This document shows, piece by piece, positions 8,434 to 17,400 of a stretch of DNA of 25,204 nucleotides. The notes below the pieces were generated by a model. That model had not been told where the DNA came from. It worked only from the letters and a program-made list of their open reading frames with translations, and ran no database searches. Numbering within the stretch: the stretch's first letter is position 1; each line of letters starts with the position of its first letter. The position numbers and the translations under genes are program-made. The DNA comes from Archangiaceae bacterium (lineage in GTDB: Bacteria; Myxococcota; Myxococcia; Myxococcales; Myxococcaceae), in the NCBI GenBank assembly GCA_023248915.1, contig JAHFDQ010000021.1:1-25204 (forward strand), in the 5' to 3' direction.

Positions 8434-10298
8434 TGGCTGGACGAACCAAGCAACGGCGGGGCTCTGGGGCTGGGCGGGCCGTGGTCCGGCCGCACGGCCA
8501 ACTGAGGCGCAGCCACGTGGTGGGCGCGAGTGGGCCCGGAGCGCTCATTGACTTGCCGAAGTACGCCGTCATCGTCAGCGGCCTCGAAGGGTGGGGCGAC
8601 CCGCAGATCAACAACTTCGAGTCCATCGACGACGAGCGAACCCGGTCGCGGCTGGCGGTTCGCTTGAAAGTGCCGGGCCTGAGGCTGTACTCGCCGCCGG
8701 TCGAGGGCGATACGTTCGGCGAGAAGCTCGCCCCGGGAATCACCGCGTGGGCCTTTCCGCGGTGGTTCATCGCCCAGCATGAGCTGAAGCCCGGCATCCG
8801 TCCGCTGGTGCACGCGCGCCAGCTCGAAAAGAACCGGTTCATTGACGACGAGCGAAAGAAGCACCGCGTCGTCCCGGTGCGCTTCGTCCGCGCGTGCGTG
8901 AACGGCCATGTGGACGACATCGACTGGAAGGGCTTCGCGCACCGGGGCCCGACGAACTGCTCGCAGCAGTTGCTCTGGTCTGAGCGCGGCGCCAGCGGCG
9001 ACTTCGTAGACATCTTCGTCGGGTGCACGTGCGGGCAATTCCCGCCGCGGTCGATCATCGAGGCCACCAAGCGCCCCGAGGGCAAGCCGGTGGTCGGGTG
9101 GTGCAACGGGGCGCGGCCCTGGCTGGGCAATGGCCCGCGAGACCAGTGCCGCACCGAGGACGACAAGCCGGTCGAGTTCCGGCTGCTGGTTCGAAACGCG
9201 AGCAACGCCTACTTCGGGCTGATGGACCGGTCCATCTCGGTGCCCGAGCCCGACCAGACGTTGCGCACCGCGGTGGGAAAGCTGATCGACGACCTGTCGG
9301 CCGTCGAATCGCCCGCGGACCTCAAGTACGAGCGGAAGAAGAAGAAGGTGCAGTCGATTCTGGGTGGGCTCGGGGACGAGGCAGTGCTGGCCGAACTGAA
9401 ACGGCGCCGAGACCCTGGCGCGGTCGATGAGCGGAAGTCGAAGGTGGCCGAGCTGCAGACGTTCCTCGCCGTGAAGGGTCAGGAAGGCGAAGACGCTCCC
9501 GACAGCATTTTCTTTGCCCGCGAGCAGGCGCTACCCACGCCGAGGCCAAAGCTGCTCGCGCCGCTCTTGAAGGTGCTGCTCATCGACCGGCTGCGCGAGG
9601 TGAGCGTCCAGGTGGGCTTCACCCGGTTCGAAGCTCCTTCTACCGACCCCGAAGGCGAGCTCGACCTCCAGGTCCAGTCCGGCGCGTTGGCGCGCGAGTC
9701 GGCGTGGCTGCCGGCGACCGAGAATCGTGGCGAAGGCGTGTTCCTGGCGTTCGACCCGAAGGCGTTAAGGGATTGGGCGAAGAAGCCGAGTGTCGAGAGG
9801 CGCAAGAATGAGTTCGAGTCCGGCTACGCGGCCTGGGCTGCCACTCACAAGGTGAAGGCGCCACCCCCGCCCATCGAGTACGTTCTGCTGCACTCGCTGT
9901 CGCACCTGATGATGACGTCGCTTGCGCTCGAGTGTGGATATTCGGCGAGCTCCATTCGCGAGCGCGTGTATGCCCTCGAGGCTGGCTACGGAATCCTGCT
10001 TCACACTGGAACGCCCGACGCCGAAGGCACGCTGGGCGGGATGGTTCACGCCGCAAGCGACGTCGAGTCGTTGCTGCGCGGCGCGCTCGAGGTCGGGCGG
10101 TTCTGCTCGTGCGACCCGGTCTGCGCGCAGCACCACCCGGACAGCCCGCACGAAGAGCGGTTCCTCCACGGCGCCGCGTGCCACGGCTGCCTGCTCCTTC
10201 CGGAGACGTCGTGCGAGATGCGCAACGACTACCTGGACCGGTCGCTGGTGGTCGAAACCGTCGAGCAGCTCGGCTGCGAGCTCTTCGGGGACGCATGA
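8433..10298 (+). CDS. drmB: DISARM DUF1998 protein DrmB
   Basis: A 621-residue protein, starting at ATG 8433 that shares one base with the drmA stop (TGATG). GTG 8430 is a possible start one codon earlier, and GAGGAAG at 8422-8428 suits either. The C-terminal DUF1998 region is clear: LLHSLSHLMM with His487, then a Cys cluster CSCDPVC (558, 560, 564), ACHGC (583, 586) and Cys594, probably a zinc site. Further Cys residues near the N-terminal third (RACVNGH, GCTCGQ, GWCNG, QCRTED) suggest a second metal site. DrmB binds DrmA in the core DISARM complex and helps capture invading DNA. Direct overlap with both neighbours indicates coupled translation and balanced stoichiometry. The length fits the family. 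Confidence 0.92.
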   Translation: MAGRTKQRRGSGAGRAVVRPHGQLRRSHVVGASGPGALIDLPKYAVIVSGLEGWGDPQINNFESIDDERTRSRLAVRLKVPGLRLYSPPVEGDTFGEKLAPGITAWAFPRWFIAQHELKPGIRPLVHARQLEKNRFIDDERKKHRVVPVRFVRACVNGHVDDIDWKGFAHRGPTNCSQQLLWSERGASGDFVDIFVGCTCGQFPPRSIIEATKRPEGKPVVGWCNGARPWLGNGPRDQCRTEDDKPVEFRLLVRNASNAYFGLMDRSISVPEPDQTLRTAVGKLIDDLSAVESPADLKYERKKKKVQSILGGLGDEAVLAELKRRRDPGAVDERKSKVAELQTFLAVKGQEGEDAPDSIFFAREQALPTPRPKLLAPLLKVLLIDRLREVSVQVGFTRFEAPSTDPEGELDLQVQSGALARESAWLPATENRGEGVFLAFDPKALRDWAKKPSVERRKNEFESGYAAWAATHKVKAPPPPIEYVLLHSLSHLMMTSLALECGYSASSIRERVYALEAGYGILLHTGTPDAEGTLGGMVHAASDVESLLRGALEVGRFCSCDPVCAQHHPDSPHEERFLHGAACHGCLLLPETSCEMRNDYLDRSLVVETVEQLGCELFGDA

Positions 10299-11074
10299 CG
10301 GCGCTGAGCAGCCTGCGCGAGGAAGAGCTCGACGGCCTCGCCGACGCGCTGGCGACGGGTCGGCTCGTCGCGCCATTGAGTGGCTTCGCCTTGCAGCGAG
10401 TGGTCGGTCGCGCTCCCTCGGCCGAGCTGGTGGAGGCGGTATCGACGCTGGTCGAAGCTTGCAACGTAGCGGGGGCGGCCGCCGCACTCAGGCTGCTGGC
10501 CGACCAGAGGCGGGCGCTGACGGGCAGTCGCCTGGCGCCCGAGCTTGTCTGGACTGGGCCGGATGCTGTGCAATCGATTCGTGACACGGCGGTGGTGGTA
10601 AGGGAGCTGTTCGAGCGCGCGCGGAGCGAAGTGCTCCTGTCGGGCTTTGTCATCGTCCGAGGCGAAGCGGTCTTCGGCGAGCTTGCCACGCGAATGGACG
10701 CCGAACCCGGACTGCGGGTTCGGCTCTTCCTAAACGTTCCGCTCCGGCCGCCGGCAACCGCGGACGAGTCGGTGAACCAGTTCGCCCGCGAGTTTCGGTC
10801 CGGGCAGTGGCCTGGTCAGCGCTTGCCCGAGGTCTATTACGACCCCCGGGCGCTCGAAGGAGAAGCCAGAAATAGAGCCGTCCTGCACGCAAAGTGCGTC
10901 GTCGTCGATAGGCAGACGGCATTTGTTACCAGCGCCAATTTCACCCCGCATGCGCAACGGCGGAACATCGAGCTCGGCGTGTTGCTCGAGTCCGCCACCC
11001 TTGCGCGCCAAATAGATGAACAGTTCGAGCAGTTGGTCACGTCAGGGCAGGTTCACCGCCTGCCCGGAACGTAG
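10295..11074 (+). CDS. drmC: DISARM phospholipase-D-fold protein DrmC
   Basis: 259 residues, starting at ATG 10295 that overlaps the drmB stop by four bases (ATGA). In-frame sequence continues upstream to 9932 but lies over drmB and has no protein-like character. One HKD motif is visible: His198-x-Lys200-x4-Asp205, in LHAKCVVVD, followed by TSANFT with Asn215 and a downstream Asn-Ile-Glu. PLD-fold nucleases with a single HKD work as dimers. DrmC is a core DISARM gene, but has been reported as not strictly needed for protection in the tested system. The N-terminal ~90 residues are helical and unassigned. This is the last + strand gene of the defence locus; the next gene runs on the opposite strand. 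Confidence 0.9.
   Translation: MTALSSLREEELDGLADALATGRLVAPLSGFALQRVVGRAPSAELVEAVSTLVEACNVAGAAAALRLLADQRRALTGSRLAPELVWTGPDAVQSIRDTAVVVRELFERARSEVLLSGFVIVRGEAVFGELATRMDAEPGLRVRLFLNVPLRPPATADESVNQFAREFRSGQWPGQRLPEVYYDPRALEGEARNRAVLHAKCVVVDRQTAFVTSANFTPHAQRRNIELGVLLESATLARQIDEQFEQLVTSGQVHRLPGT
11045..11065 (+). terminator. GC-rich hairpin at the 3' end of drmC (possible terminator)
   Basis: GGGCAGG (11045-11051) and CCTGCCC (11059-11065) form a perfect seven-pair stem with a seven-base loop, ending six bases before the drmC stop codon. No T-tract follows, so it is not a canonical intrinsic terminator. Its position at the end of the operon and before an opposing gene is the only functional argument. 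Confidence 0.25.
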
Positions 11075-11177
11075 CGGGCCTGCGCGGATCACCCTTGTTT
11101 CGTGCCGCTGCAGGTCCGCAGTCGACAGCAAGAAGTCGCGGAACTGATGTGCGGGATGTCTCGGCGGCGGAAGCGCC

Positions 11178-11636
11178 TTAGTCGCGCACTTGGACCGCTT
11201 CAAGCATGCGCAAGTACTCAGGAGGAAGTTGGTGCTCCCTCGCGCCATCCACCACGAGGCGGAGGTAATCGACGGTCGGTCTCAGGAGGTCGTCGATGGA
11301 GTCGGCGGAGGCAAGGTACACCCAGCACGAAACCTCGCTTCCGTCCGCCAACATCACGAGTCGCTCGACCCGCTCGTAACCTTTGCCCCTGCCCTCGAAG
11401 CCGTCGAGGCGTGAAAGGTCTTCGGTCGTCAGCTCGAACAGGACCCCCCACACCACATCATCCTTGCGGCCAGTGCGAAGCGCGTTCGCCTTGCCGGAGC
11501 CGTCCTTGCTGCGCTTATGGAATCGGAGAAGGTGACCGTGGAGCTGGGCAGGGCCGGCCGGCTTCGCGGCGATGCCTCGGTCACGTAGTCGCATCGTCCC
11601 CAGGTTTGACCCGTACGCGAAGTAGAGGTTGCTCAT
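11178..11636 (-). CDS. Gamma-glutamylcyclotransferase-fold (GGCT/AIG2-like) protein
   Basis: 152 residues starting MSNLYFAYGSNLG. The YFAYGSNL signature at the extreme N-terminus is the substrate-binding loop of the GGCT/AIG2 fold. The LDGFEGRGKGYERV segment carries the Glu expected to be the catalytic acid/base, and VSCWVYLA is the usual penultimate strand. Such enzymes release 5-oxoproline from gamma-glutamyl amines or dipeptides; the actual substrate cannot be told. ATG 11636 places the signature where family members have it. An in-frame GTG at 11660 would add eight residues but has no visible ribosome-binding site. It lies 34 bases after the DUF4388 gene on the same strand, so read-through from the envelope operon is possible, although the function does not fit that cluster. 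Confidence 0.85.
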   Translation of the reverse strand: MSNLYFAYGSNLGTMRLRDRGIAAKPAGPAQLHGHLLRFHKRSKDGSGKANALRTGRKDDVVWGVLFELTTEDLSRLDGFEGRGKGYERVERLVMLADGSEVSCWVYLASADSIDDLLRPTVDYLRLVVDGAREHQLPPEYLRMLEAVQVRD

Positions 11637-11670
11637 GGATATCCCGAAGCCAATCGACACATGGCCGGGC

Positions 11671-13191
11671 CTACTTGCCGACCTGCGCGACGATGCTGCC
11701 GACCTCGGCCGCGTAGGGCGCCGCCGGCTCGGCCTTCAGGTATTCCTGGAAGTGTCCGCGGGCCTTCTCGCCTTGCTTGGCCCGAAGCTCGAGGAACCCG
11801 GCGAGCAGGTGCCCCATCGGGTGGGCGGCGCTTGCCTCGAAGAGATGCCCGAGGGCCCCCAGCGCCTCTTCGTCGCGGTGCAGCCCGTACAGCGCCAGGG
11901 CCTGGCCGTACCAGGCTTCCGGCTCGGAGGGCGCCGCCGCCGCGACCTTGGTGAACTGCCTCAGCGCCTCTTCGGCGTCCGCCGCGGCCAGCAGCTTCGC
12001 TCCCTTCGTCAACGCGGCGTTTTCCGGTCCATCTCCCGCCTCTGGCAGCGCGAGGCGCAAGCCCGAAGCGCTCAGCTCGAGTCCGCGCGGCCGGCGCGGC
12101 GCAGGGCTGCCCTTCTCCGGCAGGCTCGGCGGCGGCGGAAGCGGCGGGGGCTTCACGAAGGGCCGGGTGGGCCGCGCCACCGGGGCGACCGGAGCGCTCG
12201 GGGAAGCGACTCGCGGGGGCGGCTGCGGACGGAGCGCCAGCACCGCGCCGACTACGGCGAAGAGCACTGTCGCCGCCAGGGCCCCTCGCCCGATGGCGCG
12301 GCGGCGCCGCTGCGCCCTGCCCACCGATTCGTCCTCCGGGACGTGCACCGCCGCCTTGGTGGTGACGGCCACCGGAATTCCCGGCGGAACGGCCGCCACC
12401 GGAGCGAGCGCCGGCGCCTGGACGACTGCCGGCGGGGGCGGGGTTTCCGACACCCGCTCGGCCAGGTCGAGCATTTCGAGCGCCGCCAGCGCGTAGATGC
12501 GCCGGAGGACGTCGTCCCGAATCATCCCGGTGGCTTCGATGGTTTCGTCGACGGTGGGCCGCCGCTGCAGGGCCATCACCAGGAACTCGTCCCGCACCGC
12601 CAGCTTCAGCTCGCTTGGCGAGTGCGGCGGCTGGTGCACCAAGGCGAACCGCTGCTCGGGCGGAAACGGCAGGCCGGCCTTCACCGCTTCCGCCGGAAGG
12701 GCGGTGCACACCCCGGTGTAGATGATTTGCGCCGGATTGGTGTGCTGCGGCACCTCGGAAGACTCACCCGCGCCCACCAGCCGCCAGCGCGCTCCCACCC
12801 AGCGGAAGCAGTCGAGTAATTTTCGGCCGAGGTTCGCCTGCAGGTGCCGCTGAAGTTGGATGGCGGTGAGCACTTCCTTCTGCACCAGCAACTGCTCGAG
12901 CTTCACCCGCTTGTTCGCGGACAGGGCCAAGAGCTCGTGCGCCTTGGCCTCGCTCAGCACTTCCTTGTCCACCAGGTACTTCGCGAACGCCTCGTTGGCC
13001 ACGTTCGAGGTGCACGCCACCGGCGCCCCGTTCTCGAAGTAAATCCGCTTCTCGAGCGGGGGCTGCGACAGCTCGAGCGCGCAGGTGCGCCGGGTGACGG
13101 CCACCGCGTTCAGGAGCGCCGAGAACGGCGTCTCGGCCAGCGTTCCCTTGCCGGGCCGGAGAATGCTCGCTGAGTCGCCGAAGATTGGCAT
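11671..13191 (-). CDS. DUF4388-domain membrane protein with periplasmic TPR tail
   Basis: A 506-residue protein starting MPIFGDSASILRPGKG. Residues ~1-110 match the DUF4388 pattern common in myxobacteria (ALLNAVAVTRRTCALEL, IYFENGAPVACTSN, AKYLVDKEVLSEAKAHE). A helical middle region follows. A single transmembrane helix lies at about residues 303-321, preceded by a run of arginines, so the N-terminus is cytoplasmic. A Pro-rich stretch then leads to TPR-like helices (AEEALRQFTKVAAAAPSEPEAWYGQALALY and onward). It probably transmits or scaffolds between cytoplasm and periplasm for the envelope proteins encoded upstream. The start is eight bases after the FecR-lipoprotein stop. A longer open frame reaching 14484 runs antiparallel-like through the FecR gene and was discarded. 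Confidence 0.8.
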   Translation of the reverse strand: MPIFGDSASILRPGKGTLAETPFSALLNAVAVTRRTCALELSQPPLEKRIYFENGAPVACTSNVANEAFAKYLVDKEVLSEAKAHELLALSANKRVKLEQLLVQKEVLTAIQLQRHLQANLGRKLLDCFRWVGARWRLVGAGESSEVPQHTNPAQIIYTGVCTALPAEAVKAGLPFPPEQRFALVHQPPHSPSELKLAVRDEFLVMALQRRPTVDETIEATGMIRDDVLRRIYALAALEMLDLAERVSETPPPPAVVQAPALAPVAAVPPGIPVAVTTKAAVHVPEDESVGRAQRRRRAIGRGALAATVLFAVVGAVLALRPQPPPRVASPSAPVAPVARPTRPFVKPPPLPPPPSLPEKGSPAPRRPRGLELSASGLRLALPEAGDGPENAALTKGAKLLAAADAEEALRQFTKVAAAAPSEPEAWYGQALALYGLHRDEEALGALGHLFEASAAHPMGHLLAGFLELRAKQGEKARGHFQEYLKAEPAAPYAAEVGSIVAQVGK

Positions 13192-13199
13192 GCGCCGGC

Positions 13200-14465
13200 C
13201 TAGTTGCCCCAGTCCTTCAACGTCGTCGTCGCCTTGACCCGGTCGGCGGCGAGCCGCTTCACCGACAGCGGCCTGACTGCGACGAACAGCGGGTACGGGA
13301 AGCGGTCCTCGAGGTAGGCGCCCCAGAAGTACTCGCCCTCGTCCAGGCCTTCCAGCTCGAACTCGGCCGCCGAGGTAGTACGCGTCGCGAGGGGAACCGA
13401 CAGGTCCGGCGTCCGCGCCAGCACCCAACGGTAGGTGGGGGTGCCCGGGGCCGGTTCCCAGCGGAACAGGACTTTGACCGGCTTGCCGGTGTGCCGCACC
13501 ACCGCGCCCGGTTCGGGCTGGAGCAGGTAGTCGGACGGCGCGGCTTCCTCGCAGAACAGCGGCCGGGCCTCGCCGTAGTCGCCCAGCCGGCCGTCGCGGT
13601 CTCTGGCCGCCACCCTCCAGGCGTACCTCCCGGAAGCTTTGGGGACGAAGAGGCCGAACGGCCCGGTCACATCGGCGGTCAGGGCAAGGGCCTGGAACGC
13701 CGGCTCGCGGGCGACCTGGAAATGGTAGCCCGCGGCGCCGGCCACCGGTTCCCACTCGAGCCGCACCACCAGCCCTAAGCATTCGAAGCGCCGGTCGGGC
13801 GCCGGGCCCGTCGCGCGCGGCGGCGTGAGGAGGTTCTGGGTGGCCGCGGGCTCGCCCGACACCAGCACCGTGAATTGGCCCGGGCTCAAGCGGTGCTTCG
13901 TCCCCGTCACCTCGAGGCTCGCCTCGCCGATGAGCAGCGCCACCTCGGTGCCGGTCGCCGTCCGGCGCAGCCGAAGCTGGGTGGGTTCGCCGTTCTCGCT
14001 CACCAGGAAGGCCCGGACGCCCTCGAGCGTGCGAAAGGGGAAGGGCGGCGCCGCGACGTCCGCCGCCGAGCGCTCGGTGAAGCCGCGGCCCTCGCCCTGC
14101 TCGACGGTGGCCAGCGCCGCCGCCGGCCGGCCCTCCGCGGGAGGAAGCGCCTCGAGCAACACCCCGGTGCTTTCGTCGAGCCGGAAGCCGCCGCCGGCCA
14201 GGTAGTCGAGCCGGGCCGAGGACAGCTTGCCGGTGCGGACGCGGTCTCCGGCGCGGAGCTCGCCCTCGAAGGACAGCGGCGCCCAGCTTGCTTCGCCGGC
14301 GCGAAACTCGACGTCGCCGTCGAGCGCGCCACACCGGGCGACGACCGGAGGCAGCGGCTTCGCCACAGGCGCCGGAGCGGCAGCCGCCACGGGTTCCTCC
14401 CTCGCGGGCTGGCAGGCGGCGAGGGAGGCGAAGGCCGTCACGAGCGCGGTTAGACGCAGACTCAA
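13200..14465 (-). CDS. FecR-domain lipoprotein with FN3/Ig-like modules
   Basis: 421 residues from TTG 14465. On the - strand GGGGAAGGAG lies five bases before this TTG. The resulting N-terminus, MSLRLTALVTAFASLAAC, is a classic lipoprotein signal with lipobox Leu-Ala-Ala-Cys18. The TTG overlaps the stop of the preceding gene (TTGA). A FecR-like region follows: GDVEFRAGEASW, then GDRVRTGKLSSARLDYLAGGGFRLDESTGV, then repeated strand segments. Two later modules share a W-x-P signature (LEWEPVAGAAGYHFQVA and FRWEPAPGTPTYRWVLA), resembling FN3/Ig folds. FecR domains outside iron signalling are usually periplasmic or surface structural modules, and no anti-sigma helix or sigma-factor gene is present. 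It probably sits in the outer membrane with the products of the same operon. Confidence 0.82.
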   Translation of the reverse strand: MSLRLTALVTAFASLAACQPAREEPVAAAAPAPVAKPLPPVVARCGALDGDVEFRAGEASWAPLSFEGELRAGDRVRTGKLSSARLDYLAGGGFRLDESTGVLLEALPPAEGRPAAALATVEQGEGRGFTERSAADVAAPPFPFRTLEGVRAFLVSENGEPTQLRLRRTATGTEVALLIGEASLEVTGTKHRLSPGQFTVLVSGEPAATQNLLTPPRATGPAPDRRFECLGLVVRLEWEPVAGAAGYHFQVAREPAFQALALTADVTGPFGLFVPKASGRYAWRVAARDRDGRLGDYGEARPLFCEEAAPSDYLLQPEPGAVVRHTGKPVKVLFRWEPAPGTPTYRWVLARTPDLSVPLATRTTSAAEFELEGLDEGEYFWGAYLEDRFPYPLFVAVRPLSVKRLAADRVKATTTLKDWGN

Positions 14466-17400
14466 CGGGACTCCTTCCCCCCACGGTCGGGGCCGGCTCC
14501 GAAGAAGCTGCCCGGACCCGGCCCGTTCACGTCTTTGCCCAGATCGACCGCGCTGTCCACCGCCGGGCTCGCCGGCTGTAGGGTGTAGTCGCGCGCCGCC
14601 GGGTACGAGTAGAGCGGGTCGGACACGAGGGTGGACGGGTCTCCGGCGAGGCAGCCGGCCGAGGCGTTCGCGAACAGCGACTGGTAGTCGCGCGCCAGGA
14701 AGGTGGCGGCCCCGCACTGCGCCGCGCCCAGCGTCTGGTGGGTGAAGAGGTTGTCGCGCAGCGACTGTCCGGCACCCCCGCCGTAGTCGACCCCCCGCTC
14801 GCCGAGCTCGAAGGTGTCGTGGACGATTTCCATCACCCTCGGGCAGGTGGCGCGCACTCCGCCCTTCAGGTTCGCGAAGACGTTCGACTGGAGCTCGAGC
14901 GTCGTGGCGGCCACGGCGCAGCTCGTGACCGAGACGCCATAGGCACCGGGGGCGTCGAGCAATTCGGAGTAACGGACCGAGAACGAAAGGCTGCCGTCGT
15001 CGGTGAGGCAGTCGGTGGTGCAGCCCGACATCGAGACGTGTTCCATCGCGGCGTTGCCGCGGACGACCCAGCCGGGGGCGTCGCGCACCCGGACGTCGAA
15101 CAGGGTGAGGCTGCCCGCCGCCTGGACGAGGTGGGCCGCGCTCTGCCCGGTCAGCTCGACCCCCGCCAGCAGCAACGGGGCCGAGACGTCGAAGTGGCCT
15201 TGCAGCACGACGCCATTGCCCCCCACCAGGCTCATCGCCTGCCCCAGGCTGACCGCCGCCGGGCCGGTCACCGTCATCGCGCCGGCGAAGGTGATGGTTT
15301 TCCCGGCGCTCGCGTTGGCCAACCGTACCGCCTCGGCCAACGACAGCTGGCCGTCCGCCCCGAACGGCCCGTCACAGGCGACGGCGCCGTCGTCCACCTC
15401 GGAAGCGACGGTGACGGTGCACAGGTCGGCGGGCGCAGCCACCACCACCACTGCGGTGACCGCAAAGCCCACGTCGCCGGCGGCATCGCGGACCGCAACG
15501 CGCGGGTAGTACAGCCCGGGCGCGCCGAAGACCTGGCTAGCCGACAGGGTCGAGCTCCACGGAGTCCAGGGCGGGGCTCCCGCCGCCGCGCCGGTCAAAT
15601 CCCAGCTCGCCTCCAGCCCGGCCGCCGGCGTCTGGTAGTCGTAAGAGCTGGCGGCGGTGAAGGCAATCGCCTGGCCGGCGACCACCGCGCCGGGAGTGGC
15701 CGACAGGCGCGCGATGGGCGCCGAGGCCGCGGGGGGCGCGGCGACGTCGAAGGCGTTCGACAGGCCGCCCAGCGAGCCCGAGGTCGCCACCAGCCTGCGC
15801 CCGGCTCCGGCCGGAGTGGTGATTGCGACTTCGCCGGACCAGATTCCGTTGGTGAACGAGTTGGTCGCGGCGGGCCCGCTGCACGCCCGGGTGCAATTCG
15901 CCGCTCCGGATGGCAGCGCCGCCAGCACCGCGGTGCCCGAAAAGGAAGGCGTGAGGTTGCCGTAGAGGTCCTGCGCGCGCAGTCGCACCGCGAACGGAGC
16001 ATTCATCGGCCGCGGCGAGGCGAGGGGGTCGAAGGAGAAGGCGCTGGCCGCGGCAGGGGCGACCGTCTCTTGCTGCGCCTGGCTGAGGGTGAACGCCGCG
16101 GCGGTGACCGTCGCGGTTCCGGCCAAGCTGCTCCGGAAGTAGAAGCTGACGGTGTCGGTGCCGGCGCTGAACGCCAGGCCCGAAGCTGCGGTGGTGCACG
16201 AGCCGTCGGAATAGAAGGCGAGGCTCGCCGCGGGCAGGGCGGAGAGCGTCAGCGCGCCGGACGCGGCCACGGCCGCCGGATTCCCGAACGAGTCTTGAGT
16301 CTGAACGGTGAGCACGCCAGAACAGCTCCCGGCGGTGGTGCTTCGGGACGGGGTGAGGAACCCGAGCTGCGAGGCGACCTGCGGCGTCACCGTCTCCAGT
16401 TGGCTGGCTCCGAGCAGGCCCGGGGCCGCGAGCCCGACGGTCACCTGCGCCGCGCCGGTGCCCTTGAAATAGAAATCGCCCGAGCTGGCGCCCGAGGCGA
16501 TGACCACCGAGGAGACCTGGACGGCGCAGCTCGAGTCGGTGAAGAACTTGAAGCCCGCAGCCGGGGCCGCGCTCAAGTTCACCGTCGCCGCCGCCACCGC
16601 GGGGGTGAGGTTGCCATACGGGTCCTCGATGGCGGCCGTCACTTTCGCCGAGCAGTCGCCCGCGAAGGTGCTGCGCGGCGAAGTCCCGAAGGCCAGCCGG
16701 TCGAGCGGCGCGGGCGTGAAAGTCTCATTCTGGGTTCCGTCGAACCAGCCCACCACCGAGGAGGTCAGGGTGCCCACTCCCGCCTGGGTGCCCCGAAAGT
16801 AGAACGACGTCTGGCTGGCGCCCGCCGCGACGGAGAGGTTGGAGATGACGTTCGCGCAGGCCGCGTCCGAGTAGAAGGTGACGCCGGTGGTGCCCTGCAG
16901 CGAGACCGAAGTCGCGGCCGCCACCGGCCTCTGAGCGTCGTTCAGGTCGCGGGACTCGAGGGTGGTCAACGCCGAGCACTGCCCGGCGACGAGCGTCTGC
17001 GGGGCGGAAAGGAAGGCAAAGCGGGCGGCGGGCGGAACGCCGATGGTTTCCACCTGGTCGACGGATGAGAAGCCGGCGGCCGAGGCGGTGAGGGTGAATT
17101 GCCCTTCGGTGGAACCGCGGAAGTAGAAGGTCGCGCTTGAGGCGGCCGCGGCGACGGTCGGGTTCGCCAGCGGCGCCGCGCACGACGAGTCGGCGAAGAG
17201 GGACAAGCCCGGCGCAGGCGCGGACGTGACCGAGAGCGCCGTGGCGGCTTGAACCCCGGAAGGGTTGCCGAAGGCGTCGCGGGTCTCGACCCGGGCCACC
17301 GGCGAGCACGAGCCCACAAGCAAGATTTGCGCAGGCGATGTGAAGGCCAGGTGGTCGGCCACCGCGGGCGTGACGGCGACCGACTGGCTGGCGTCGGAAA

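Noticed and set aside
13200..14465. FecR-type anti-sigma regulator of iron uptake
   Set aside because: It has a lipoprotein signal, not a cytoplasmic anti-sigma helix, and no sigma-factor or TonB-receptor gene is adjacent.
11671..14484. A single 937-codon open frame on the - strand
   Set aside because: Its first 431 codons overlie the FecR lipoprotein in another frame and have Arg/Gly/Pro-rich shadow composition. The real gene begins at 13191 with a DUF4388 domain.
14738..17068. A 776-codon + strand open frame antisense to the large lipoprotein
   Set aside because: Composition is Arg/Gly/Glu shadow type with no domain, signal or ribosome-binding site. Long antisense frames are expected at this GC content.
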